Assembly: GCA_002709085.1 (NCBI GenBank)
Contig: PAPR01000028.1
Coordinates: 1 to 32,870 of the forward strand
Direction of reading: 5' to 3'
DNA: 32,870 nucleotides
Source: Pseudooceanicola sp.
GTDB lineage: Bacteria; Pseudomonadota; Alphaproteobacteria; Rhodobacterales; Rhodobacteraceae
Part shown: positions 6,851-14,712 of the stretch, piece by piece
Layout: every line of letters starts with the position of its first letter
Position numbering within the stretch: the stretch's first letter is position 1
Made by a program: the position numbers and the translations under genes
The notes under the pieces: model-generated
What the model was told of the DNA's origin: nothing
Database searches by the model: none
The model's input: only the letters and a program-made list of their open reading frames with translations

Positions 6851-7279
6851 ATGAGCGAAAACAAGACACAGCCGAGCGCGATCGACCCGCGGGACTTCCT
6901 ATCCACCGTTCAGCCTGAGCGACGGCGCGAGGACGGCTTCGCGCTGCTCGACCTCTTTAGCGAGACGACGCGCTGGCAGCCGCGCATGTGGGGGCCTGCA
7001 ATCATCGGATATGGCCGGTACGATTATACCTATGCCAGTGGGCGCAGCGGCAGTTTCCTCGCCACCGGATTTTCGCCGCGCAAGGCCGCGCTGTCGATCT
7101 ACATCATGCCGGGGTATCAGGATTACAGCGCGATCTTGTCGCGCCTCGGTCCGCATAGACTGGGCAAGGCCTGTCTCTATATCACGCGCCTCGATGTGGT
7201 GGATCAGGACGTTCTGGCCGAATTGATCCGCGCCGGGCTCAGCGATCTGGCCAGATTATGGCGGGTCTCGGAGGAGTGA
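6851..7279 (+). CDS. DUF1801 domain protein
   Basis: A 142-residue cytoplasmic protein matching DUF1801 (YdhG/YdeI-like fold). Diagnostic segments are MWGPAIIGYGRYDYTYASGR, LATGFSPRKAALSIYIMPGY and LGPHRLGKACLYITRLDVVD, followed by a C-terminal helix with VLAELIRAG. The family has no firmly established biochemical role. The start is ATG 6851; a GTG directly before it (6848) is also possible. It lies 20 bases downstream of trmB and may be co-transcribed. The bases to gltX (7280-7355) hold only the gltX ribosome-binding site. Confidence 0.85.
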   Translation: MSENKTQPSAIDPRDFLSTVQPERRREDGFALLDLFSETTRWQPRMWGPAIIGYGRYDYTYASGRSGSFLATGFSPRKAALSIYIMPGYQDYSAILSRLGPHRLGKACLYITRLDVVDQDVLAELIRAGLSDLARLWRVSEE

Positions 7280-7355
7280 GCCCCGTGCACCCCTCAGCCC
7301 CTGATGGACATTTCGCGCCACCTGTGACAAAGCGCCGGGGCATCAGGAGCATCGC

Positions 7356-8681
7356 ATGACAACCACCCGTTTCGCCCCGTCCCCGACCGGCTACATCCAC
7401 GTTGGCAATTTGCGCACCGCGCTGTTCAATTTCCTGATCGCGCGCAAGCAGGGCGGCACCTTTATCCTGCGGATCGACGACACCGATCCCGAGAGGTCGA
7501 AGCAGGAATATGTCGACGCGATCAAGCAGGACCTCGACTGGCTGGGCCTGCACTGGGACCGGGTGGAGCGTCAGTCCGACCGGCTGGACCGCTATGCCGA
7601 GGCAGCGGACAAGTTTCGCGAGATGGGCCGATTTTACGAAGCTTTCGAGACCCCGACGGAACTGGACCTCAAGCGCAAGAAGCAGCTCAACATGGGCAAG
7701 CCGCCAGTCTACGACCGCGCCGCGCTGGCCCTGTCGGACGCCGAAAAGGACCGCCTGCGCGCCGAACGCGGCGAAGGGGTCTGGCGCTTCAAGCTTGACC
7801 AGCAGCGGATCGAATGGGGCGACGGGATCCTCGGTGACATCTCCATCGACGCGGCCTCGGTATCGGACCCGGTGCTGATCCGTCAGGACGGGCAGGTTCT
7901 TTATACGCTGGCCTCGGTGGTGGACGACACGGATATGGGCGTGACCCATGTGGTGCGCGGCTCGGACCATGTGACCAACACGGCGACGCAAATCCAGATG
8001 ATCGAGGCGCTGGGCGCGACGCCGCCTGCCTTTGCGCATCATTCGCTGCTGACCGGCCCACAGGGCGAGGCGCTGTCGAAACGTCTCGGCGTGCTTTCGA
8101 TTCGCGATCTGCGCGCGCAGGGGATCGCCCCGATGGCGCTGCTGTCGCTGATGGCGCGGCTCGGCTCCTCCCAGCCGGTCGAATTGCGCGCCTCGGTCGA
8201 TGAGCTGGTCGAAGGGTTCGATCTGTCGCACTTCGGCTCCGCCCCGACCAAGTTCGACGAAAAGGACCTGTTCCCGCTGACCGCGCATGTGCTGCAATCC
8301 ACACCGCTGGATCAGGTGCGGACCCGGATCGCCACCGCTGGCGTCCCCGATGACAAGGCCGAAGCCTTTTGGATGGTCGTGCGCGACAATATCACCGTGC
8401 TGGACGACATCGACGCCTGGTGGCGGATGATGTGCGACGGGGCGGAGCCGGTGGTGGATGACGAGGACGCGGAGTTCATTCGCGAGGCCATGCCCTTGCT
8501 GCCGCAGGAGATCGACGGCGACACCTGGGGTCAGTGGACCTCTGCGGTGAAAGAGGCGACGGGCCGCAAGGGCAAGGGGTTGTTCATGCCGCTGCGCAAG
8601 GCCCTGACGGGGCAGGAGCGTGGGCCGGACATGGCCGCTTTGCTGCCATTGCTTCAGACAATCCGCGCCCGCGATCTGTGA
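7356..8681 (+). CDS. gltX: Glutamyl-tRNA synthetase
   Basis: Class Ib aminoacyl-tRNA synthetase, 441 residues, joining glutamate to tRNA. The HIGH-type motif is in RFAPSPTGYIHVGNLR (residues 5-20) and the KMSKS-type loop is EALSKRLG. FILRIDDTDPERS and LYTLASVVDDTDMGVTHVVRG are strong GluRS blocks. The KMSKS loop reads LSKR, and the C-terminal anticodon domain is short. This fits the shorter of the two GluRS paralogues common in alphaproteobacteria; whether it is tRNA-Glu specific or also mischarges tRNA-Gln cannot be told here. AGGAG lies seven bases before the ATG. Confidence 0.95.
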   Translation: MTTTRFAPSPTGYIHVGNLRTALFNFLIARKQGGTFILRIDDTDPERSKQEYVDAIKQDLDWLGLHWDRVERQSDRLDRYAEAADKFREMGRFYEAFETPTELDLKRKKQLNMGKPPVYDRAALALSDAEKDRLRAERGEGVWRFKLDQQRIEWGDGILGDISIDAASVSDPVLIRQDGQVLYTLASVVDDTDMGVTHVVRGSDHVTNTATQIQMIEALGATPPAFAHHSLLTGPQGEALSKRLGVLSIRDLRAQGIAPMALLSLMARLGSSQPVELRASVDELVEGFDLSHFGSAPTKFDEKDLFPLTAHVLQSTPLDQVRTRIATAGVPDDKAEAFWMVVRDNITVLDDIDAWWRMMCDGAEPVVDDEDAEFIREAMPLLPQEIDGDTWGQWTSAVKEATGRKGKGLFMPLRKALTGQERGPDMAALLPLLQTIRARDL

Positions 8682-8694
8682 CCCGAGAGGCTGG

Positions 8695-8729
8695 GCGCTG
8701 CGCCAATCGCGCGGCGCTGTGCCAATCGC
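8695..8729. repeat. Imperfect 16-bp direct repeat in a convergent intergenic gap
   Basis: GCGCTGCGCCAATCGC (8695-8710) recurs with one change at 8714-8729. Further ATCGCGCCGCG-like pieces follow at 8745 and 8791. It lies between the convergent gltX and cyclotransferase genes. No U-tract is seen, so a terminator role is uncertain. Confidence 0.5.
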
Positions 8730-8811
8730 ATGCCGCGAGGCGGTGATCGCGCCGCGCCACCTTGCCCGGCGATCGGTTCGGCGCGCGGCTAATCGCGCCG
8801 CGATCCATCGA

Positions 8812-9399
8812 TCACTCCGTCACGACCTCGACGCCGAGGTCCGCCACATGCCGGTCGACAAAAGCGGTCTGCTCCTTGCTCAGCAACTGTGCCCGGGGGT
8901 AGCGGGGCAGGGCGCGGTCATTCAGGATCGGCCCGTCCCAGCCGGCGGTCGATTCAAAGAAATGGTGCCCGCCTTCCTCGCCGAAGACGGTCAGGTAGCC
9001 CTGCACGCAGACGTCGAGATAGCTGAGCAGGATCGGGCTCAGGCCGTCGGCGGGCCCGTGCTTGTCGATCGGAATGGTGTAGACGGCGATGTCGCCGGCG
9101 TCCTCGGCCCGGTGGTCGATGCCGTCCAGAAGGGTGACGCGGTCATAGCCGGCCTCGCGCAGATCCAGCGCGGCCCAATCCGCGAAAGGCACGGCGGCAA
9201 TCACGCCGTCGATATAGGTGCCCTCGCATGGCTCTGCGGTCAGGAACGCCAGGTTCCGCAACGGGGTATGCCGCCAGACCCGCCGCCAGCCGGTGAGCCG
9301 CGCCGGGTGATGGCGTTCGTAGATGTGGGTCGCCGTGTTGACGAGGCTGCCGTAGCCGAAAAAGAACGGGTCTCGCGGAATTTCTGTTTGTGCACTCAT
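8812..9399 (-). CDS. Gamma-glutamylcyclotransferase-like (AIG2/GGCT fold) protein
   Basis: A 195-residue protein. The N-terminal motif FFFGYGSLVN is the substrate-loop signature of the GGCT fold. LTGWRRVWRH, a VIAAVPFADWAALDLREAGYDRV stretch with the candidate catalytic Glu, and YLDVCVQGYL support this family. Such enzymes release 5-oxoproline from gamma-glutamyl compounds, but this subgroup is not characterised well enough to name a substrate. The start is ATG 9399; an in-frame ATG at 9408 adds MGR. A TTGACC box at 9435-9430 is a possible -35 for this gene, which would place transcription start close to the start codon. It diverges from the gcv operon. Confidence 0.75.
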   Translation of the reverse strand: MSAQTEIPRDPFFFGYGSLVNTATHIYERHHPARLTGWRRVWRHTPLRNLAFLTAEPCEGTYIDGVIAAVPFADWAALDLREAGYDRVTLLDGIDHRAEDAGDIAVYTIPIDKHGPADGLSPILLSYLDVCVQGYLTVFGEEGGHHFFESTAGWDGPILNDRALPRYPRAQLLSKEQTAFVDRHVADLGVEVVTE

Positions 9400-9540
9400 A
9401 CGGCCCATATCGGTGCGCCGGGTGGCCGGGGTCAAGCCCGTGTGCCTGATTTCGCTATCACGCGTGGGCGTCGGCACCTCCGGTCGAGCGCACGGCCTGT
9501 GCAGCCCGCCGATCATCAATCTGAAAACAGCGCGAGAGGC

Positions 9541-9569
9541 TTGCGCGCCCCGGATTGTCACGCTAATCC
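9541..9569 (+). promoter_or_regulatory. Putative sigma-70-type promoter of the gcv operon
   Basis: TTGCGC (9541-9546) and TAATCC (9564-9569) are separated by 17 bases and place transcription start near 9576, exactly where the glycine riboswitch begins. The hexamers are imperfect, but the position makes this the best candidate. Confidence 0.45.
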
Positions 9570-9577
9570 GTTCAAAC

Positions 9578-9727
9578 GGACAGGGAGAACCGGCCAAGCG
9601 CCGGTGCCGAAGGAGCAACCGCCCCGGAAACTCTCAGGCCCAAGGACCTGCCGTGGACAGACTCTGGAGAGTGGTGCGTTTGCACCCGCCGAAGGGATAG
9701 CGATCTCAGGCGCAAGGACAGAGGGGG
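9578..9727 (+). ncRNA. Tandem glycine riboswitch
   Basis: Two consecutive glycine aptamers are visible. Aptamer I includes GGGAGAACCGG, GCCGAAGGAGCAACCGCC and AACTCTCAGG...AAGGACC. Aptamer II begins at GACTCTGGAGAG and continues with CACCCGCCGAAGGGATA, GATCTCAGGCGCAAGGACAGAG. The CGCCGAAGG(A/G) and CTCAGG...AAGGAC blocks are the conserved glycine-binding cores. The switch directly precedes gcvT, as in many bacteria where glycine turns on the cleavage system. Confidence 0.95.
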
Positions 9728-9759
9728 CATCGTGGCGCAATTGATGCGCCCTGCGATGC
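9727..9759 (+). promoter_or_regulatory. Stem-loop after the riboswitch, likely expression platform
   Basis: GCATCG (9727-9732) pairs with CGATGC (9754-9759), and inside it GGCGCA (9734-9739) pairs with TGCGCC (9745-9750) around a five-base loop. No U-run follows, so control by alternative pairing near the ribosome-binding site (GGAG at 9777) is more likely than intrinsic termination; this is inference. Confidence 0.5.
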
Positions 9760-9790
9760 CCGGCGTTTTCCGGGTCGGAGAGTGACCGGA

Positions 9791-10909
9791 ATGGACGACC
9801 TGCACAGCCTGCCTCTGCATGACCTTCACGTCGAACTCGGCGCCAAGATGGTGCCCTTTGCCGGCTACGACATGCCCGTTCAATACCCCGCCGGGGTGAT
9901 GAAGGAACACCTGCACACCCGCTCCGCCGCCGGTCTGTTCGACGTCTCGCACATGGGGCAGGTTCTTCTGCGTGGCGAGGTGGCCGAAGTCGCCCGCGCC
10001 TTCGAGGGGCTGATGCCGGTCGATGTCGTGGGCCTCGCCGAAGGGCGTCAGCGCTATGGCTTGTTGACCAATGACATGGGCGGTCTTCTTGATGACCTGA
10101 TGTTTGCCAATCGCGGCGATCATCTGCTGGTCGTCGTCAATGCCGCCTGCAAGGTTGATGACATCGCCCATATGCGCGCCAAGATGCCCGAGGTCGAGGT
10201 GGTCGAGGTCACGGATCGCGCGCTCCTGGCCTTGCAGGGACCAAAGGCCGAGGCGGCACTGTCGGCCCTCGCCCCAGAGGTCGCCGCGATGCGGTTCATG
10301 GACGTGCGCAACGTGACCCTCGTGGGGGCGGAGGCCTGGGTCTCCCGCTCCGGCTATACCGGCGAGGACGGGTTCGAAATCTCGGTACCCGTCGCGCAGG
10401 CGGAAAAGCTGACCCGTGCGCTGCTGGGCAACCCGGATGTGCTGCCGATCGGCCTTGGCGCGCGCAACAGCCTGCGGCTGGAGGCGGGGCTGTGCCTTTA
10501 CGGCGCCGACATCGACACAACGACGACCCCGGTGGAGGCCGGTCTCAACTGGGCGATACAAAAGGTCCGCAGGGCGGGTGGCGCGCGCGCTGGCGGTTTC
10601 CCCGGTGCCGACATCATCCTCGACCAACTCGCCAATGGCGCGCCGCGCAAACGCGTCGGCCTGCGCCCTGCGGGACGTGCGCCGATGCGCGAGGGCGTCA
10701 TGCTTTATCCCGCGGACGGCGCGACCGACCCGGTGGGCAGCATCACCTCCGGCGCTTTCGGGCCGACGGTTCAAGCACCGGTCTCCATGGGCTATGTCCC
10801 CATTGACTTGTCCACGCCGGGCACGATCATTTCTGCAGAGCTGCGCGGCAAACGCGCGGCGGTGGAGGTCACAACGCTGCCCTTCACACCTGCCAATTTC
10901 AAACGCTGA
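9791..10909 (+). CDS. gcvT: Glycine cleavage system T protein (aminomethyltransferase)
   Basis: The T protein transfers the methylene group from aminomethyl-lipoyl H protein to tetrahydrofolate and releases ammonia. It has 372 residues. The family opening PLHDLHVELGAKMVPFAGYDMPVQY, FDVSHMGQ, GYTGEDGFEISVP and RLEAGLCLYGADID are present. The C-terminal barrel ends with a GSITSGAFGPT block and a typical GYVPID segment. I chose ATG 9791 (GGAG about ten bases upstream) over an upstream GTG at 9782, which would overlap that site. It is the first gene under the glycine riboswitch; gcvH follows after 20 bases. Confidence 0.97.
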   Translation: MDDLHSLPLHDLHVELGAKMVPFAGYDMPVQYPAGVMKEHLHTRSAAGLFDVSHMGQVLLRGEVAEVARAFEGLMPVDVVGLAEGRQRYGLLTNDMGGLLDDLMFANRGDHLLVVVNAACKVDDIAHMRAKMPEVEVVEVTDRALLALQGPKAEAALSALAPEVAAMRFMDVRNVTLVGAEAWVSRSGYTGEDGFEISVPVAQAEKLTRALLGNPDVLPIGLGARNSLRLEAGLCLYGADIDTTTTPVEAGLNWAIQKVRRAGGARAGGFPGADIILDQLANGAPRKRVGLRPAGRAPMREGVMLYPADGATDPVGSITSGAFGPTVQAPVSMGYVPIDLSTPGTIISAELRGKRAAVEVTTLPFTPANFKR

Positions 10910-10929
10910 GCGACCAGGGAGACCCGTCG

Positions 10930-11289
10930 ATGAAATTTACCGAAGAACACGAATGGCTGCGGGAAGAGGGCGATGAGATCGTGATCGGCATCACCGAACA
11001 CGCCGCCGAGCAACTGGGCGACATCGTTTTTGTCGAACTGCCGGAGGTCGGCACCGAAGTCTCCAAAGACGACGAATGCGTGGTCATCGAATCGGTTAAG
11101 GCGGCCTCGGACATCCTCGCCCCGATTGACGGTGAGATCACCGAGGTCAACGAGGCGCTGGTCGACGATCCCGGCAAGATCAACGAGGATCCCATGGGCG
11201 ACGCCTGGTTCATCAAGATCAAGCCGGCGGAACCCGAGCAGATGGACGACTACATGTCCGAAGCCGAATACCGCGACATGATTTCCTGA
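10930..11289 (+). CDS. gcvH: Glycine cleavage system H protein
   Basis: A 119-residue lipoyl carrier that shuttles the aminomethyl group between P, T and L proteins. The lipoylated lysine is K57 in VIESVKAASD. The opening FTEEHEWLRE and the C-terminal GDAWFIKIKP match the family, and the length is slightly below the usual 125-130. AGGGAGA precedes the ATG. It sits between gcvT and a VOC gene in one operon. Lipoate attachment genes are not in the window. Confidence 0.97.
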   Translation: MKFTEEHEWLREEGDEIVIGITEHAAEQLGDIVFVELPEVGTEVSKDDECVVIESVKAASDILAPIDGEITEVNEALVDDPGKINEDPMGDAWFIKIKPAEPEQMDDYMSEAEYRDMIS

Positions 11290-11293
11290 CGCC

Positions 11294-11650
11294 ATGGCCG
11301 TCCTGCGCATCACGCCCAACCTTTTGTGCGACGATCCGGCGCGCATGGCGGCCTTTTATCGCGACTTCTTTGGCCTCGACATCGTGATGGCGCTGGATTT
11401 CATCACCACATCGGCGGCGACGGCGCACCAGCAGGTGCCGCAGATCTCGATGGCGACCGAGGGCGGGTCGGGCACCGAATTGCCCGTCCTGTCCATCGAG
11501 GTCGATGATCTGGACGCCCTTCACGACACCATGAGGGCGCAGGAGATCCCCTGCGCCTACGGTCCGGTAAATGAACCTTGGGGCGTGCGCCGCCTGTTTC
11601 TGCGCGATCCCGCCGGATATTTGATTAACGTGCTGGAACACCGCAACTGA
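11294..11650 (+). CDS. VOC (glyoxalase/bleomycin-resistance fold) protein inside the gcv operon
   Basis: A 118-residue single-module VOC protein. The opening [20 protein letters not shown], a LDIV strand, [16 protein letters not shown] and the ending [20 protein letters not shown] are typical of the fold. Candidate metal ligands are hard to assign: the usual first His is replaced by Asn (TPNLLC), and the last Glu is present (VLEH). The substrate is unknown. It starts four bases after gcvH and precedes gcvP by 65 bases, so it should be co-transcribed under the glycine riboswitch. That suggests, but does not prove, a role linked to glycine or one-carbon metabolism. Confidence 0.85.
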   Translation: MAVLRITPNLLCDDPARMAAFYRDFFGLDIVMALDFITTSAATAHQQVPQISMATEGGSGTELPVLSIEVDDLDALHDTMRAQEIPCAYGPVNEPWGVRRLFLRDPAGYLINVLEHRN

Positions 11651-11715
11651 CCCGACCGTCCGGCCCCGCCGCCCTATGGGGGAAGCGCCCCGACTACCAC
11701 CCCGCAGGAGTAGAC

Positions 11716-14556
11716 ATGACCTTTGCCCCGACCGACTATCAGCCCTACGATTTCGCCAACCGTCGCCACATCGGCCCCTCGCCGCAGGAAATGGCCGGCA
11801 TGCTGGACACCATCGGCGTCGCGTCGCTGGATCAGTTGATCGACCAGACGGTGCCAAAGGCGATCCGGCAGGCCGAACCGCTGGATTTCGGTGCGCCGCT
11901 CTCGGAAAGCGAACTGCTGGTCTACATGCGCGAGGTCGCGGACCGCAACAAGGTCCTGACTTCGCTGATCGGGCAGGGCTATCACAACACGATCACGCCC
12001 CCCGCGATCCGGCGTAACATCTTTGAGAACCCCGCGTGGTACACCGCCTATACCCCCTACCAGCCCGAGATTTCCCAAGGGCGGCTGGAGGCGCTGCTGA
12101 ACTACCAGACGATGATCTGCGACCTGACCGGGCTCGACATCGCGAATGCCTCCCTGCTGGACGAATCCACCGCCGCCGCCGAGGCGATGACCATGGCCGA
12201 ACGCGCGTCAAAGTCCAAATCCCGGAAGTTCTTCGTGGACGAGGCCTGCCACCCCCAGAACATCGACGTGATCCGCACCCGTGCCGAACCGTTGGGGATT
12301 GAGGTGGTGCTGGGGCGGCCCTCCGACCTTGACGCCTCGGACGTCTTTGGCGCGATTTTCCAGTACCCCGGCACCAATGGTGTGCTGCGCGATTTCACCC
12401 CGCAGATGGAGGCGCTGCATGCCAACAAGGCCATCGGCATTACCATTGCCGACCCCATGGCGCTGTGCCTGCTCAAGGAACCGGGGCAGATGGGCGCCGA
12501 CATCTCGGTCGGGTCGACGCAGCGCTTTGGCGTTCCTTTGGGCTATGGCGGTCCGCACGCGGCCTATATGGCCTGCCGTGACGCGCTGAAACGGTCGATG
12601 CCGGGCCGGATCGTCGGGGTGTCGATCGACGCGCGCGGTAATCGCGCCTACCGGTTGTCGCTGCAAACGCGCGAACAGCATATCCGCCGCGAAAAAGCGA
12701 CCTCCAACGTCTGCACGGCGCAGGCGCTCCTGGCGGTCATGGCCTCGATGTACGCGGTCTTTCATGGCCCCGCCGGGCTGAAGGCCATCGCGCAAGGCAT
12801 CCACGCGCGCACCGTCACCATGGCCGAGGGGCTGCGCGGCGCGGGCTTTGATGTCTTTCCGAAAAAGGTCTTTGACACCGTCACCGTGGATGTCGGCCCC
12901 TTTCAGGGCGCGATCATGAAATCCGCCGTCGAAGAGGGGCTGAACCTGCGTCGCGTCGGCACCACCCGGATCGGCATCACGCTGGACGAGGTGACGACGC
13001 TGGATACCATCGCCGCCATCTGGCGCGCCTTTGGCATCACGGCCCCGGTCCCCGAAGGGCAAAGCTATGATCTGCCGGAAAACCTGATCCGGGAGACCGA
13101 CTACCTCACCCACGAGATCTTTCACATGAACCGGGCCGAAACCGAGATGATGCGCTACATGCGCCGCCTCGCGGACCGCGATCTGGCACTGGATCGCGCG
13201 ATGATCCCGCTCGGCTCCTGCACGATGAAACTGAACGCGGCGGCCGAGATGATCCCGGTGAGTTGGGACAGCCTGTCGGCCCTGCACCCCTTCGTGCCCG
13301 CCGATCAGGCCGAGGGCTACGCACGTATCCTCGCCGACCTCTCGGCCAAGCTCTGCGCGATCACCGGCTACGCGGCCTTCTCCATGCAGCCAAATTCCGG
13401 AGCACAAGGTGAATACGCGGGGCTTCTGACGATCCGCAACTATCACATCGCGAACGGCGAGGGGGATCGCGACGTCTGCCTCATTCCGATGTCAGCCCAT
13501 GGCACCAACCCCGCTTCGGCCCAGATGGTCGGCTGGAAGGTGGTGCCGATCAAATCCGCCGCCAACGGCGACATCGATTTGCAGGATTTCGCCGCCAAGG
13601 CGCATGAACACAGCGCGAAACTGGCGGCGGTCATGATCACCTATCCCTCGACCCATGGTGTTTTTGAGGAAACCGTGACCGACGTCTGCAAGATCACCCA
13701 CGAACACGGCGGGCAGGTCTATATCGACGGCGCGAACCTCAACGCCATGGTCGGCCTGTCGCGCCCCGGCGACCTCGGCGGGGACGTCAGCCACCTCAAT
13801 CTGCACAAGACCTTCTGCATCCCGCATGGCGGCGGTGGCCCCGGCATGGGCCCGATCGGGGTCAAGGCGCACCTCGTGCCGCATCTGCCCGGCCATACCC
13901 ACCACGGGACCGACCGCGCGGTGTCCGCAGCACCCTTCGGGTCTCCCTCGATCCTGCCGATCTCATGGGCCTATTGCCTGATGATGGGCGGCGAGGGGCT
14001 GACGCAGGCAACCCGCGTCGCGATCCTCAACGCCAATTACATCGCCGCGCGGCTAGGTGAGGCCTACCCGATCCTCTACAAAGGTCCGCAGGGGCGCGTG
14101 GCACATGAGTGCATCCTCGACACCCGACCCTTCGCGGATCACGGCGTCACCGTCGACGACATCGCCAAGCGTCTGATGGATTGCGGTTTTCACGCGCCCA
14201 CGATGTCCTGGCCGATCACCGGCACACTGATGGTAGAGCCGACGGAATCCGAAACCAAAGCCGAGATCGACCGCTTCTGCGACGCCATGCTCGCCATCCG
14301 TGAAGAGATCGCGGATATCGAAAGCGGCACCATCGCGCACGCGGCCTCGCCTCTCGCCCATGCGCCGCACACGGTCGAGGACCTCGTCGGCGACTGGGAC
14401 CGCGCCTATTCCCGCGAACAGGGCTGCTTCCCTCCCGGTGCCTTCCGCGTCGACAAGTACTGGCCCCCTGTCAACCGCGTCGACAACGTCTGGGGCGACC
14501 GCAACCTGACCTGCACCTGCCCGCCAATGTCCGATTTCGCCGAGGCCGCGGAATAA
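11716..14556 (+). CDS. gcvP: Glycine dehydrogenase (decarboxylating), P protein
   Basis: The pyridoxal-phosphate enzyme that decarboxylates glycine and loads the aminomethyl group on GcvH. At 946 residues it is the single-chain form (N- and C-halves fused) rather than the split GcvPA/GcvPB. The N-terminal half begins [17 protein letters not shown]; the C-terminal half has [26 protein letters not shown] and the cofactor lysine at K698 in [16 protein letters not shown]. The end CTCPP is typical. AGGAG lies seven bases before the ATG. It is the last gene of the operon and is convergent with the ABC permease gene. Confidence 0.98.
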   Translation: MTFAPTDYQPYDFANRRHIGPSPQEMAGMLDTIGVASLDQLIDQTVPKAIRQAEPLDFGAPLSESELLVYMREVADRNKVLTSLIGQGYHNTITPPAIRRNIFENPAWYTAYTPYQPEISQGRLEALLNYQTMICDLTGLDIANASLLDESTAAAEAMTMAERASKSKSRKFFVDEACHPQNIDVIRTRAEPLGIEVVLGRPSDLDASDVFGAIFQYPGTNGVLRDFTPQMEALHANKAIGITIADPMALCLLKEPGQMGADISVGSTQRFGVPLGYGGPHAAYMACRDALKRSMPGRIVGVSIDARGNRAYRLSLQTREQHIRREKATSNVCTAQALLAVMASMYAVFHGPAGLKAIAQGIHARTVTMAEGLRGAGFDVFPKKVFDTVTVDVGPFQGAIMKSAVEEGLNLRRVGTTRIGITLDEVTTLDTIAAIWRAFGITAPVPEGQSYDLPENLIRETDYLTHEIFHMNRAETEMMRYMRRLADRDLALDRAMIPLGSCTMKLNAAAEMIPVSWDSLSALHPFVPADQAEGYARILADLSAKLCAITGYAAFSMQPNSGAQGEYAGLLTIRNYHIANGEGDRDVCLIPMSAHGTNPASAQMVGWKVVPIKSAANGDIDLQDFAAKAHEHSAKLAAVMITYPSTHGVFEETVTDVCKITHEHGGQVYIDGANLNAMVGLSRPGDLGGDVSHLNLHKTFCIPHGGGGPGMGPIGVKAHLVPHLPGHTHHGTDRAVSAAPFGSPSILPISWAYCLMMGGEGLTQATRVAILNANYIAARLGEAYPILYKGPQGRVAHECILDTRPFADHGVTVDDIAKRLMDCGFHAPTMSWPITGTLMVEPTESETKAEIDRFCDAMLAIREEIADIESGTIAHAASPLAHAPHTVEDLVGDWDRAYSREQGCFPPGAFRVDKYWPPVNRVDNVWGDRNLTCTCPPMSDFAEAAE

Positions 14557-14596
14557 CCACTTTGGTTTCCCAAATATCTCGGGGGAGGCCGCAAGG

Positions 14597-14616
14597 CCGG
14601 GGGCAGCGCCCCCCGG
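14597..14616 (+). terminator. GC-rich hairpin after gcvP
   Basis: GGGGGC (14599-14604) pairs with GCCCCC (14608-14613) around AGC, with a CC/GG extension and an adjacent small GGCC-GCAA-GGCC hairpin (14587-14598). There is no U-tract, so termination is possible but not certain. It lies between convergent genes and may serve either strand. Confidence 0.4.
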
Positions 14617-14680
14617 TGCCACCCGTGATAGGCGCGACGACCTGACCATCCGGCACGGCGACGTCACCGCCGCGTCGTTT

Positions 14681-14702
14681 GAGTATTTTTGACGAGATGA
14701 AG
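14681..14702 (+). repeat. Recurring intergenic motif (GTATTTTTGA...GATGAAG type), copy 1
   Basis: GAGTATTTTTGACGAGATGAAG follows gcvP. A diverged copy, GCGTATTTGTGAAAAGGTGAAA, follows lysS at 29988-30009. From memory, this motif recurs after genes in many Rhodobacteraceae genomes; in this window only two copies are seen. Its role is unknown, possibly the tail of a terminator. Confidence 0.45.
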
Positions 14703-14712
14703 CCGGAGTGCC

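Noticed and set aside
12208..13446. 412-codon minus-strand ORF inside gcvP
   Set aside because: GC-rich antisense shadow; gcvP is complete and conserved on the plus strand.
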